From: Hypoxylon rubiginosum
Taxonomy: Eukaryota > Ascomycota > Sordariomycetes > Xylariales > Hypoxylaceae
Reading direction: 5' to 3'
DNA length: 64,000 bases
Assembly (NCBI GenBank): GCA_902806565.1
Contig: CADCXA010000055.1
Location: 1,550,001 to 1,614,000, forward strand
Part shown: positions 10,373 to 22,898 of the stretch, one piece after another
Layout: each line of letters starts with the position of its first letter
How positions within the stretch are numbered: position 1 is the first letter of the stretch
Notes under the pieces: generated by a model
Seen by the model: the letters and a program-made list of their open reading frames with translations, nothing else
Database searches by the model: none
What the model was told of the DNA's origin: nothing
Program-made: the position numbers and the translations under genes

Positions 10373-11952
10373 TTATGGCATCTTCGGTTTCTTCCAGTAA
10401 TATTGCTGGTAATCTGTCAGTGTCTCGTGTCTCGTGTCTCCATGTCAAGTGTCAGACGAGTAAATACCTTGTGTTGTTTCCGACAAGCCCTTAAGCTCGG
10501 TTTACGCAAGCCATCCGTCACAGCAATCCGTCGCGAATCGTCGGTATCGTGTTCTGGTATATAGTAATATTCGCTCTCCAGCGGTTTGCCGGCTGCGTCT
10601 TTCCCTGAGCGAGTAATAACACCGATGCACACTGTCGATTCAATAATGGTACGCAGTTCGGGTTTGGTCAAGTCGCTCTTTTCTTCGGACGGGAGGTTGT
10701 TCATGATCGTGGAAAGGGGCGTTGACGAAAGACGAGAATAGGCCAACTGATTGACAACATGGTTCCCGATAGCAGATACATCGACGCGGGTGCTAAGTTC
10801 CTCCTCGGGCTCGGCTGATGGCTGAGCAGTCGTATCACCTGACAGTGCACGAGATGGCGGTTCCGGCGACTCGGCTCCGATGGCTGCCATGCGACTTGAA
10901 AGGTCCGCACCAAAGGGACCGAATGAGTGGACAATGGGGTCATTCTCCTCGTCTGGGTCGTCCATGTCTTCGGGGTCACTTAGGTCACTGGAGAAACTGT
11001 TTGCGATATCCGTCTGTGCAAAGGACACGTCCACATCAGGGATGTGCTGAGGGAGCTCCTGCTCGTCCTCACTGGCATCCTCATAAATCTGCACAGGCTC
11101 GTTCTCATCATTCGTTAATAGGAGGGCGTTCATGCCGCTGGAAGATCTGCTTGCTGGAGTAGGTGATTCGGGGGACCGTATACGGGTCCGTCGTCGAAGA
11201 GGACTCGATTGTAAGAAGTCGGAGCCCGTGCTATTGTTGCGTCTATGGCGCGGCGATTCATCCCAGGAAGAATCTGACAAGGCCGCGAGAGATTCATGGC
11301 GTTCCCTCTTAGGCCAGCGCACCAATACCCTCGCATCCTGTACGTCCAACATGATCTCGGCATTCTCCGTCTCCGACGTGAAGGTATCACCCTTTGATAG
11401 CTCCCATGTTCGACCTTGGCAATGCAGCTTTATCCCGTTCCAGCCATTGCAGATAATCTCAATCTTGTTCGGTTCGAGTGGGTCTGACGCGGGGAGATAT
11501 CGCGCCTTGACGTGAACACGGGATATGAGACGATTTGCCGATAATTGATAATGTGACGAGTTGCTAGACCGGCCCATCAGAAGCATCTCGCCATTCTCGT
11601 TAAGTTCGACGGATGGTACAGCTGATAGTGGTACTCGTTCCGATACAGTCGATTGGGTACGTTGTAGTACTGGCCTGGAGGATTGGACGCGTGGGGGAGA
11701 CGAAGACAAGATGCCGGTGCTGGAGGTTGGAATCGGCGTTGGATATTTAGAAAATGCACTCGGTGCAAGAGCTTGTCTCTTCAATGGTCTAGGGAGGCCC
11801 GGCGAAGAGGAGAGGGGTTCGAATGGCGGGAGTAGAGACGGTGCTGGACGCTTTACACCAGCGACGCGGGCCAAGGGAGAGGCAGATGCAGGTGGCAGCA
11901 TAGGCTCATCCGCCGTGGCTGCATCCGCGTTCTTGACGGGTGAGGATGACAT
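10373..11952 (-). CDS. FHA-domain transcription regulator, Plm2/Tos4-like
   Basis: Exon 1 is 11952-10468 and exon 2 is 10405-10373; the 62-nt intron has donor GTATTT and acceptor ACCAG. The product is 505 residues and ends CRKQHK-QYYWKKPKMP, which fixes the intron because the unspliced reading gives an unrelated tail. An FHA domain lies at about residues 105-215, with the phosphopeptide-loop signature MGRSSNSS...LSANRLISRVHVKA (Gly-Arg, Ser and Ser-Arg-x-His). The flanks are Ser/Pro-rich, and an acidic stretch follows (about 330-400). Plm2 and Tos4 are FHA proteins active in G1/S and DNA-damage transcription in yeast; the fungal homologues share this layout. The start ATG at 11952 (MSSSPVKN) is chosen over a hydrophobic upstream in-frame extension that looks like 5' UTR. 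Confidence 0.85.
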
Positions 11953-13897
11953 TGTGGGAAGCTCTAAGGGTGTAAAGGCATAACAGAAGAGGAATGTCTG
12001 GATTGGAATAGTAGAAGGAGTGTGGTGAAGTGAAATAAGAGTCAACTTGTAGACTTGTAGAAAAAAGGTTGAGAGGATTAAGAAAATTGGTTGTATCACA
12101 GAACGCCCTACTAAGTGGTTGTGGGTTCTCTGCGCGTCTTAGTCGGGACCTGGGTTCGCGGTGCGCGTTCAGTACACGCTCTTTTTTCTCCGGCTGGATT
12201 ACCCCCGCTCCACTTCAGTCCCAACTTATACAATTTGTATAAGTCAGGCTCCGTATCCGAGCTTCTGTTAGTTCAGCTTTTTTGCTCAACAGCAAGCGGA
12301 TCAATTGTCGGAACAGGACTTTTTATAGTAAACAAGTTGGAATAAAAAAACTCGACAAATAATTATGACCCTTTTTTTAACCTTGAGGTCTGAAAATTGG
12401 TCTGGTCGGGGTTTCGCTTGGCCTGGCGAAGAGAGGCCTGGTGGGACTAGGTTAGGAGGTAGCTTTGGTAGCTATGGGATGGAAGAGGAACAAAATTCCC
12501 ACTGCTAGGAACTCTTGCGTTTCTGTTTCTAAAATGGCCTGGAGTTCCCTGATGGTGGGCTCCACCTCGACGTGATTGCTGGGCGCTCGACGCGGTTTCT
12601 CCTCATTACCTAACCCATCTGTTCATCTGAACAAGTAGAAAAAAAAAGTCGCGGCTTTGCTTTCGACCATTAATAAGAATCCATCTGGAAAAACTTACCT
12701 GCAGCGCGTTTCTTTAGCCTTTTACTGGCCCATTTAGCTGACCAGCCTCCCCGTAATTCCAACCTCCTCAGTGGGCTTAGGCGCCAAATCTTAGTGACTT
12801 ACACCGCCTAATAAGCACCTGCAGGAGACTCCATAGGTCATGTCATGTACATGAATATGAATGTGATGGTAACCGAATTTTGCCTCCTGCACTGTCTACA
12901 TCATCTTCATGAAATGCCTATAATATATACGAAGCACAACTATATGAAACGTGTAGCGCCGTAACTACATAGATGACATTTTTACCTTATGAGAGCATTT
13001 ACGCCCAGATCTCTACGTAATTCCCAAGCTGCTAAGATATTCACATTGTCTTTATTTACCAACATCATTGAACACACACCAAGGCAAGACATTGCTTCCG
13101 CTACCCGCACTGCCGCATCGAGTCAATCATTCAGCCATTGTAATACGAAATAAGTCTGAGTGGAATCCGGATTCCTGCATCCACATGAGAAAAGACATAC
13201 ATACATAGAAGAGACTATGTGGAGAGTACCTTATTCTTGAATAGCAAAAGTTGTGCTATGTATGCTATGATAGTCATGAATAACATGACACAAAAGGGGC
13301 TATCTAGGTAACTATACTACTACATATACATAAAAATGAGTCCTTGTATAACTCGTTTGGTATCATCAGCAAACATGTTTGAGATTCAGTAAACTAGGAT
13401 AATCGTGGACAGCAAGATGCCTCTGCACGAAACCAGACCCATCACCGAGACTCAGAGAGAAAGAAGTTTGCGCTGCTTGCTGATTTTAGTACTTTAGTTA
13501 GTGTTAGTCGGCCATCATACTTGTTACGTCCCGTCGTGCATCATCCCAACCACCACCCTCAACTTATGACCCAAGACGCGTCTCCACCACCTCCACCGCC
13601 TCGGTCAAAAAGACCTCGTCATTATGTAATTCGGTCGGTTCTTCAAAAAAAGAAATGTGTGGAAAAGACTATCTTATAAATGCGCCGGGTATCTTCCTAT
13701 GCGAAAATATGATATATCGAGTATGTGTGAACCGAAACCGATATAGAGAAATATAAGAGGTATAAGGGATGCGAAGTAAGTAAGTTGTAAATCGAATCGC
13801 TTCCAAAGGCGATTTTTCAAGGTAAAGTCATATATGGCCATGCCACTAAAACACCAAAACGAGTATATCTTTATGGGGAAGAGAGTTCATCATCGCA
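11953..13897. other. Intergenic region, about 1.9 kb
   Basis: Promoter of the FHA gene (minus) on the left and 3' flank of the RhoGAP-like gene (minus) on the right. Apart from the palindrome at 12224-12244 I see no supported gene or repeat. Confidence 0.5.
12224..12244. promoter_or_regulatory. 21-nt palindrome upstream of the FHA gene
   Basis: Two perfect 10-bp arms around one central base (ACTTATACAA then T then TTGTATAAGT), about 270 bp upstream of the FHA start codon. The symmetry fits a dimeric regulator site; the factor is unknown. Confidence 0.5.
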
Positions 13898-16005
13898 TCA
13901 CCACGCTGCTCTGCTAATCCGTCTGATCTCTACTTGGTCCTTCTTCAGCAGCTCGGTATAGTCTGCCCTCCTTCGAATGAGGAAGGCGAGGGACAGCATG
14001 AAATCGGTCTCGTATTTCCCGGAGGAAACGTGCATGAGGGGCTTGATGACGACGCCGGCTAGCCGTTCCGCCGTCATGTCATTCCTATCGGCGGCCTGAG
14101 CAACATCCGCCCACAAGTTGAGCAGCAGCTTGAACAAAGTCCGGCTCGGTCCACGAAGGCCGCCGAGCGCCTCCTCCCAGAAGTCGATGCACTGGTCGAG
14201 CCGCGTGGCGTGCGATCCCGTGAGCGTCGCTTGCCTCGAGAGCACGATCCACCGCTTGGCGAGGGCCTCGGAGATCAGCGGCCGCGGGAGCTGCGAGAGG
14301 AAGAGCAGGATCAGGTCGGCGGCGTCGTAGACGCCGAAGTTGCCCCAGTTGATGTCCTCGCCGTACGTCGGCGCGCTGCTGAAGGTCTCCCTCAGCTTCT
14401 GGACCCGGTACCCGTCGCCCGGCTCGGCGAAGATGTCGGGCGCTTCTACTCCCTCGTTCTTCAGGAAGAAGCAGCACTTCTGCATGCACAGGGGAAAGTC
14501 CCGCCGCGACGACCCGCCGTTGCCGCTGTGGTGGGTCTTGGAGGTTCCCTTGGCGACCTGCATGCTCTTCTGGAGGGAGACGCCGAAGACGGCGTCGGAG
14601 TTGGAGCCTTCGGGCTCGTCCACGACTAGCTCCGGGTTCCACATGGGCAGTTTCTTGAAGGACACCGATAATCTATGGCTTCCCCTCCTTACTAGGCTAG
14701 CATGAATCATTGGCATAGCAGGTTGTAAATCCGAAGCTCCCGTCGAGGTAGTCGACCGTGTCTGAGGTCTATTCTCAGATATTGCGTTCCTGAGCGGCGC
14801 GAAGAACTTTCCGAAGCCTCTGCTCTTTGTAACGGAGGGTGGCGGTGCGACCTGTCGACCTTCCGAACTAATCTCGGTGACAATGCCATAAGGATTCGTC
14901 GGGGAATCTGGCATGCCTTCGAATGGAGAGGTCATCATGCTTCGGGCAAGCTCGAGTCTCTTGATATCCTTTGGCGGCGGAGTCGGTGCTCGACTAGGGA
15001 CACCCACGAAGCTAGCCATGAGCTCTTCGATGGTCGGGATCTTCTCGTCTTCAGGGGTTGCAAGTGAGTCCGTGGGTGTCTCGGGCGCGGGTTCAACACA
15101 AACGTCGATAGCACTGTCCGGTTTGTCTCCGAGGTAAGCCCCAAATAGCTTCGTCTCCCCTACGAAAGCACCCTGCTCCGCGTTTCGCTCTTGCTCAGCA
15201 GCTTCTTTGATACTCTGTTCGGCCTCATGTTGACTCTCCATACTGCTGATGATCTTCTCGGCGTATGATTTCAGGCAACTCATGTAGTCGTAAAGGGTAA
15301 ACTCTGTTTCCTTCTTCTCGAACTCCCCGGGCAGCCGCATGCGTAGTTGGCTCATATCGACCAGGATCCGCGACACATCTTCAACGACGTCGGCACTGTT
15401 CTGATATCTCTCTATCGTGTTTCGCTTGTTGGGATGTACATTGGAGGTTGCATCTCGAATCGTAGTCCTGTTACCCTTTGTTAGCCACTTACTGAGTTGT
15501 AGGCGACGTCGCACAGCACATACGCTCCAACCAAGTCCAACGCCAACCCTAGAACAGCTTTATGCGCTTCCAAGGACGTTCTGAATTGAGCGACTTCTTT
15601 CCTTCCAGACGCCATCCATTGCGATCGCTTCTCCTGCTTCGGTAATTTGCTGCAGCTCAGAGCGGATATGCCTGCATCTAGCTGGTCGACTACCGTGGAG
15701 CAATGGCCGAGTACGTCGGGAACGCGCTCTGCCAGATCCGGAGGGAATAGACCAGCATCTTCCTGCAGGAGATCCAGAACGCTCTGCAGCGAGTGCAGCT
15801 CGCGCGAGACGCCGTCCACGTCGGACCGGGCCTCGCGCACCTCGCGAACGAAGCCGTTCAGTATTGTGCTAACTCTAGCAATTGCACCGCCGAGCGTACT
15901 GCAGTCGGTTGCGATAGACCTTTGGATCATCCAAGTCAGTGTTTCGGACGCTCGAAAAAGGCGTTCAGAGGAGTTCTGATGGGAGAGCACCCACTGCGAC
16001 TCCAT
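13898..16005 (-). CDS. RhoGAP-like protein lacking the catalytic arginine
   Basis: Exons 16005-15524 and 15467-13898, with a 56-nt intron (donor GTATGT, acceptor GTAACAG, branch GGCTAAC) that restores frame; 683 residues. The N-terminal 150 residues are helical and resemble N-terminal regions of fungal signalling proteins. The middle (about 200-470) is Ser/Pro-rich and disordered. A RhoGAP-type fold covers about 480-655: LKNEGVEAPDIFAEPG, then LILLFLSQLPRPLI, then MTAERLAGVVIKPLM. In active RhoGAPs the IF segment is followed by the arginine finger; here position 508 is Ala (codon 14428-14426, GCC). The helix usually reading T-x-x-N-L-A has Arg instead of Asn. It is therefore probably a binding or scaffold module for Rho-type GTPases, not a GTPase activator. 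Confidence 0.8.
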
Positions 16006-17083
16006 GGTGGTGTTGACCCGCGGTCACCCACAAAGCATCCAAGAATTCTATTTTCCAAGAGCGCAAGGCATCGACCACATATATTACTTTTTCCGTCGAT
16101 AAAGAGGTGACAGCCGACGGTAACGGTAGGGTGGGGGGCTCGGAAGGAAGGCTTTCGCTAACACGATATACCACACACCACACACTACTTGTTAGGCTTG
16201 TCGGGCTTGTCAGGCTTGTCTCCAAATAGTCTGGTTCACACCAGGCGACGAAACCTATAATAAACCAGAAAAGCCTGTTGTCACCGACACAAACCAGGCA
16301 CAGGCACACCCGAACCGACAAGGGCCTTCACCTACTTTTACGGACGAGTTTTAAGATTAACGGACGGGGGGGCCGCTCCGGCGAGTTCGTACTCGATCAA
16401 ACATACAACAGAATATATTCCGTATACTATGTAAGACAGAAAAAAGTTCAAAAGTAGAAGCTCGTAAGACGCAAGTCTATTAGTACGCCCGCCACCTGCG
16501 TAAACAGAAAAGAGCAAACGAGGTCTTCCCCTGATCAGCCTAGAGCTAAGCTTTTTGCTTTTCTTTGTTCTCCTCTGACAGTCTGAGCGGTGCTATGGCT
16601 TGAGATGGTCAACTTTCCGTCGATTCTTCCCACACCTGAACTTCGCTCTGGCGAGGCTAAGCATGGGACACCCCAGCACTGCTAATCTCCTCTCTGTAAC
16701 GTGCCCCTGTTGCGCGGTCACTTCCCCGCTTACACGTGCATGTTCCATCGGCGAACCAGTGAGCTATCGAGTAGACGTAAAGGAAAGGCGGCCATAGACA
16801 CGGATAACGCACCTCAGAACATCCATCTCTCCCCCTCCCCCTGCTCAGCATCGTCTAGCTAGACAAAAGCTTGCACGGGATTTCCTCTTTTTCCTCCTTC
16901 TGGGCGGTCGGAGCCAATCAGCTGCCTAGCCGGGCCATCCACCAGACTATTAAGCTTGGGGGGTCGCACTGCATCTTACATCCGCAACATATCTTCCAGG
17001 TTTGTTCAAGCTTTTGATTTTGATCTAGCCCCGGCAAGAGAAAAAGGCCACCGGCATTTATAATACCGCCAAGGGAATAAGTA
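16006..17083. other. Intergenic region
   Basis: 5' flank of the RhoGAP-like gene. Three tandem copies of a 9-bp GGCTTGTC(A/G) unit occur near 16194-16220. No supported gene. Confidence 0.45.
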
Positions 17084-17936
17084 CAGTGGGACGAAAAAAT
17101 AAACGTTAAATAGAAATCTATTATTAATAATTTAACTTTAAGTAAATATAACTTAATTAAAACTTAATATTTAAATTTAATAAAATTCTAATAATTTAAT
17201 TAATTATTTTTTAATATTATATAACTTTTTTTAATTTTAAAAAATTAAAAGTTATTATAAAAATTTTATATAAAATAAAAAAATATTATAATAATATTTA
17301 TATTTTAATTAATAATATTTATTTTATTTTATATATAATTAAAATAAGAAAAATTTTTATTTAATATATAAATAAATAAATATTAAAAATATAATTATTT
17401 ATAAATAACTTATATATTATTATATATATATAATTATATATATATAATTAATTTTATATATATTTTTTTTATTTATTATTTTTAATAAACTTATTTTTTT
17501 TTTAATAATTAATTAAGTTTTATTAGTTTATTTTTATATTTTATTTTACTTATATTATATATTATTTATTTATTAATAAATATTTTATTTTTTTAATAAT
17601 AAATAATATAATTATAATTTCTTTTATTTTTTATTTTTTAATTATTAATATTTATACGGCTTTTTATATAAATAAAATTAAAAAATAAAGGTTTTTTTAA
17701 TATTTATATATAAAATTTAAAAATTTTATATATTTTTAAATTTATATTTAATTATTTATTATAAAAAAAATCAGAAAAATATTTTAACTTATAAAATTCA
17801 TAGCCAAAGTAATTAATAACATATATATTTATTTTTTACCTTGTACCATATATATAAAATCTAGAGTTATTAGTGGTTAAAGTTGATGAGTTTTGGTGTG
17901 AAAATCGTATTTGACGTTTTTTTTTTCGACCCACTG
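17084..17936. mobile_element. Tc1/mariner-type element, decayed to A/T (RIP-like)
   Basis: The block is almost purely A and T, in sharp contrast to both flanks. Its ends are inverted: CAGTGGGACGAAAAAATAAA at 17084 matches the reverse complement of the right end (CAGTGGGTCGAAAAAAAAAC, ending 17936), and the similarity continues about 28 nt (CGTTAAATA versus CGTCAAATA). Both ends are flanked by TA (17082-17083 and 17937-17938), the target duplication of Tc1/mariner and Fot1/pogo elements. At 853 bp with no open frame it is either a RIP-destroyed deleted copy or a MITE. Confidence 0.85.
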
Positions 17937-20900
17937 TAACATGGGGCTTGGGTTGTGTTTGCTGGCAGTACGGGGGGTTCTTACGCTAAAGAGGATTCAA
18001 GTGACCTCGGGTCGGCCGTTCAACCAAACCCTGCCATATCCCAAGATTGTTCGCGGCGGTTCATCTCGTTTGATGAGCAGCAGGCAAGCTGGCAAGCAGG
18101 CAGGGCAGGCCCATCCTTTCAAGAATCGGGGCGAGATTGACAAACCTCAACGTCACCGACTTTCGATAGGAACAATCGGAGGTTTTCTTAAATGGGGGCC
18201 AAAGGGGGGCCCTTCGAAGGGGGCAGAGGGGGCCGACTCAAACGCTAGACATTTCTAAGCCTCCAAGCGTCGATGCGATTACGTTTGACGATATCTATTG
18301 GGTTACGATATCACAAGAAGAATCTGATACTTATTATCGCAGGGGAGCTAAATAGCTTGCAGCTCCCTCCTAGCTTGGGGGCTAACTTGTTGAAGTTGTG
18401 GGCAATGGTCTGATACTGTTTCGTGAAAAATGGATTACCGTACGTATGTACTATCAACCCCGGAACGGCTTCAATGCGCGATACGGTACTATGTAACCCG
18501 TACGCTAGCAACTTTCTGCTCGTCACCCTCCCTTGCATATGCCGCCCAGGCTGCCAGGCTCTGGATTCCTCGGCGGTCTGGCTGTCTGGCAGGATCGTCA
18601 ATACTCCAAACCGTCAGCTCGAGCCGAGCATGTTCGCTGGCAGAATTGGGAAACATTGGGAAGGATTCTAACGTACGGCTGAGGCGCAACACCAACAAAA
18701 TACTAGAAATTTCGACTTGGAGCTATTATTCTAGCTCGGCCTCGCCAATCCAACGGTAACATAGTACGTTTTCTAACGACCCTTTTTGACAGGATCTCGG
18801 AGTATTGTCAAGAGGTAGGTATGTCAATATATGTAAGCACTTTATATGCATGCACCCACCCGCGAACAAGGGTTAGGGGAGGGAATCTTATTAAGCGCGA
18901 TGCATTATCGATGAAAAGCATCGAGAATCTGAGCTCAGCTGCTCAGCTTTGATCATGTTGTTTTTCTAAACGCTAACCCATCCACCAAACTACAAGTTCG
19001 TCATGCGTTCATCGTCATTGAGCGGTTTTTTTTCTTCATCCTTTTTTTGGTGTTAATCTCCAGATCCCCCCAAATGATCAGCTTTTCTGCGACGCGATCG
19101 CCTGCATAACGTCCGCGGCGGTCCTGCGGCGTCGACGGTCTCGGATGGAGGTACGGACGTACCGAAGCGCCTTTGGCTTACATGTCTCTGCGCCCCCGTC
19201 GTCTGCGTTGCCCTTTGCGGCAGCTGGTAAGGCTGCATACATACACCGTACACCGTCTATATTAATAGGTAGTCTTCGTAGTAAGTTGAGGCTTGCCGTT
19301 GGTTAGGTCTTGACAGGTTAATGGTTGTGCTGTGTAATCTGTACAACCCCAGTCTTCCCGAGCTGTCATCTTGTCTGCCAGTCTGCTTTGTCTGCTCATG
19401 TTCCTGCCGAGCCTTTCATCTGAAGTCTTGAAACGAGACTTTGCTAATCGGCCCATCATCTCAACAACCTGTCCGTGCTGGCGAAGTGTCGGATTGTCAT
19501 CGCAATTTGCTCAATGCGTGATAGTATAGTTATTACGGTGTATTATGATTGGGATACCATTCCATACTCCCCCGTTTGGTATTGGGTGACGAGCGCACGC
19601 AGATCGTTTTGAGCATCAGATCGACGAAACTTGGCTAACTTGGATCTGTCACTACGGTCCACACCAAAACGTTTCAACGGCACGCTCGGATCACTTTGAT
19701 CTCTTATGTGGCGATATTATTGATTATCTCACGGGGCGTTCCGTATATAATTGCGTGCTAAGTGTGATGAACCTATAAATTTCCCGAGTGGTTTTGATCG
19801 TATCCGTTTTGGGCTTTGAATCCTGTTATGCGATGTGACAACCTCTGAAGCAAAGCTGCTGGTTAGAAAACATTTCTAGGCATTATTAACTGAAATGCGA
19901 CTAGAACTACTTAGAAGCTTAAGATCAATTCAATTTTCGTGGCAATACTGGATTAGATTGGTTTGATCTACTATTTAAGCCACGTTTACCCCAGATTTGA
20001 TCTTGTTTCATCATGAGAGATCACCGTATTCTGACGACAGCTGAGGAGGTCTGAGCGATATTGACCGAGATCGATGGTTTGCCGGGTGACCCGGCTGATA
20101 TCACCCAATATCATAGACCGCTCTACCAAGCATTCTTTAAGCATATCTCCGGCATCAGTGTTATCAACAGCCGGTAAGCATCCCACCCACCCAGCCACCT
20201 CTTCGAGATTCATCGTTGCGCAGCCCGCGAGTATCATGACTAAGACCTAGGAGCATTCCGACACTCCCCGGGTCCAGAATCATTATGGGGCCGGTAATGT
20301 TCTCTCCCAATGGGCCTATATAGCAATGAAACCGCCGTTCGCCGTGTGATACAGCTCGTGATGGGTCAAATATCAGTCTCACCTAATCTACTTGATCAAT
20401 ATTCGTCATTCACGTAAGCTTCCATTTCAAGTAGTCGACACTCTCTACCGACACTTCCGGTCGAACGCGATCATGGATACACAATGCCAATAGACCTGTT
20501 TACGATGTCTTAGGTAGTATGCACGGCTTAGAGGACGGCATAGTTTAACTTCGATGTAAAGTAGATGGCTCTGCAAAACGTGGTAGGTGATACGTTGGTG
20601 TGTAGATAGCAATCCGTTACAAGAGAACTTGAAAGCTTTTGCTATCGTATATCGTATATTCCTAGTTTTATCCGAGTTTTTCATTCTCGTTCTATGCTAC
20701 AGTTCTTCCTTTTTTCTTCCTCCATTGCTTTCCTATATTCTCTAAGCAGGCTGTTCATAGTATTAATACTGAACGCCAATATCGATGTGGACAGAAGCGT
20801 GTATACTTATACTACTTACTTCTACTGCTTCTCTTAGACATGTTTGAGCTTAGACTTTAGATTTCATGTAAAGTCATCTCGTTCCTCTCAACACATCCAT

Positions 20901-21490
20901 TAAATCTCATTCTTGTTCCAAGCTCTAGTCGACAGCAATCTATTAGAAACATAGCTGGTTGCTTCCGAGGCACATATAAATGGCTAGAATTGTTGCTCCT
21001 TTTACCTCTTTGTATGAAGACCTTGGAAGGCAGACTGTGCCTAGGTATCAACCTATTGGCCTATTCCGTGTTCGTTAAGGAGGATCACTGCCAATTTCCA
21101 TTGTGCAATATGTAATACTGCTGCTGATTTGCATATCCAAATAATTATCTTAGAGTTCCTTATCAACTTTCACGTTTTGTAACTTCTCAAAGATAGGATC
21201 TGACATGATCTGGAGATACCCAAAAAGGGTGTTGAGTCCCTGAAATCTCAAGGACGATTGGTTGCAGTGAGACTTGATATGCAGGTACTCTTGTGGGTCA
21301 CTCCGGACCAATTTCTGTGAAAAAGGCTGCCGGATAACGATAACAATAGCCTGAGTCTCGGCGCTCGGGCCAATCGAAAATGAAAATTCTGCCCCACGCC
21401 TCTTTTTGATAGCTGAAAGGACCAAAAAAAAATTATCGATTGGCGACTTCAGAAGAACAATTTATTTACATACACAGACTGTACACTACA
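17937..21490. other. Gene-poor region, about 3.5 kb
   Basis: Many short frames but none with a recognisable domain, repeated unit or splice-linked partner. A 91-codon minus frame at 21150-21425 lies upstream of and divergent from the 21491 gene; it could be an exon of an unrecognised gene but I cannot support it. Confidence 0.4.
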
Positions 21491-22694
21491 ATGGCTTCTT
21501 CTAAGGCCGTAACTCTGCGCAGTGAGACTGCGGTCTCTCTCGTAGACCCTGATCAGGTTTGTGTCACTTCAACTCCAAATTGACATTATTTTTCTAACAT
21601 ATTCTTAGACTCTCAAAGCTTCTAAAGCGCTGCTGGCGCATATGAAGAAAGCCTCCCAGGAGAAAGCTGCCAACGCGGAGAAGAAGGATCTTCTAGCCGA
21701 CCCGGAGGATGAGGGAGGAATGAAAGAACTGCCTATATGGCTTACTCTTACCACTAAGCGCCATATCACCGATTCTCGAAATCTTAAGCCTTCCAAGATT
21801 GTACTACCGAACCCTCTCAATACCGACTCCGAGACTACCATCTGCCTGCTCACTGCCGAGCCTCAGCGCGCATACAAAAATCTAGTTGCGTCTGACGAGT
21901 TCCCCGCAGAGTTGCGCAAGCGAGTAACGAGAGTCATCGACCTCGCCAAGCTCAAGGCCAAGTTCAAGTCCTACGAGTCCCAGCGCAAGCTCTTTGCCGA
22001 ACATGACGTCTTCCTCGGAGATACCAGGATTATAAACCGGTTGCCGGGCGTTCTCGGAAAGACATTTTACAAGACCACCGCGAAGCGACCCATCCCGGTT
22101 GAGATACAGGCTCGCATTCCGAAGAGCGAGGGAAAGAGAGTGAAGCGTACGAAGGACGCCGACACCGTAAACGCATGCACGTCGATTCAATTGGCGGGCG
22201 AGATCGAGAGGGCTGTTGGCGCGGCGCTTGTCAACCTCTCGCCTACGGTCAACACCGCAATTCGCGTCGGAATTGCTGGTTGGACGGCCGAGCAGATCGC
22301 ACAGAACGTCGATGTGGTAGCCAAGGCTCTAGTGGAGAAGTTCGTACCTGGAAAGTGGAAGAACGTCAAGAGTATCTACATCAAGGGTCCCGAGACGGCT
22401 GCCCTGCCCGTCTGGCTGACAGATGAGCTGTGGCTAGACCACAAGGATATCGTGGCGGACGATTCAGAGGAGGCCAAGGCTATCCATTCCGAGAAGGCTA
22501 ATATTGGAAAGAAGAGGAAGTCGCTTGAGGCACAGCCGGAAGTTGTTGAGCCTGTGGCGAAGAAGGCCAAGAAGTCCAAGGCTGCCAAACAACTACCTGA
22601 GAGCGACGATTCGAAACTTGACAAGGAGATTGCGGACCGCAAGGCTGCGCTGAAGAAGCAGAAGAAGGCGGCGAAGAAGGCTTTAGAAGTCTAG
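21491..22694 (+). CDS. Ribosomal L1-domain ribosome biogenesis protein (Cic1/Utp30 family)
   Basis: Exon 1 is 21491-21556 (22 codons, MASSKAVTLRSETAVSLVDPDQ split from the rest by a 52-nt intron), exon 2 is 21609-22694; 383 residues. The intron has donor GTTTGT and acceptor TCTTAG, with TCTAAC as branch site. The central region (about residues 55-285) fits the ribosomal protein L1 fold: LPIWLTLTTKRH, then LAEHDVFLGDTRII... FYKTTAKRPIPVEI, then GIAGWTAEQIAQNVDVV. The C-terminal 90 residues are Lys-rich with several KKAKK stretches, as expected for a nucleolar factor. Members act in pre-60S (Cic1) or small-subunit processome (Utp30) assembly; which role applies cannot be told from sequence alone. 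It converges on the thioesterase gene 204 bp downstream. Confidence 0.85.
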
Positions 22695-22898
22695 GGACAC
22701 TAATCGGGCCAATTGCCATGAGTATGTGACAATAGGAGTTGGGGTCTAGTAGCATAGGCATAAATAACAAGTTCACGGCGTACAGGTGGGAACAGGCATA
22801 AAAGTTTATATTAGGAATCCTCGATGATAAAATGTTCTATTGATACCGCGTTTGCCTCATTACACTCCATATGTTACACATTATCGTACGCGCAGTGA

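Noticed and set aside
14085..14642. 185-codon minus frame rich in Arg
   Set aside because: Alternative frame of the RhoGAP-like exon 2; an artefact of GC-rich third positions.
21150..21425. 91-codon minus frame upstream of the L1-domain gene
   Set aside because: No recognisable motif and no supported splice partner.
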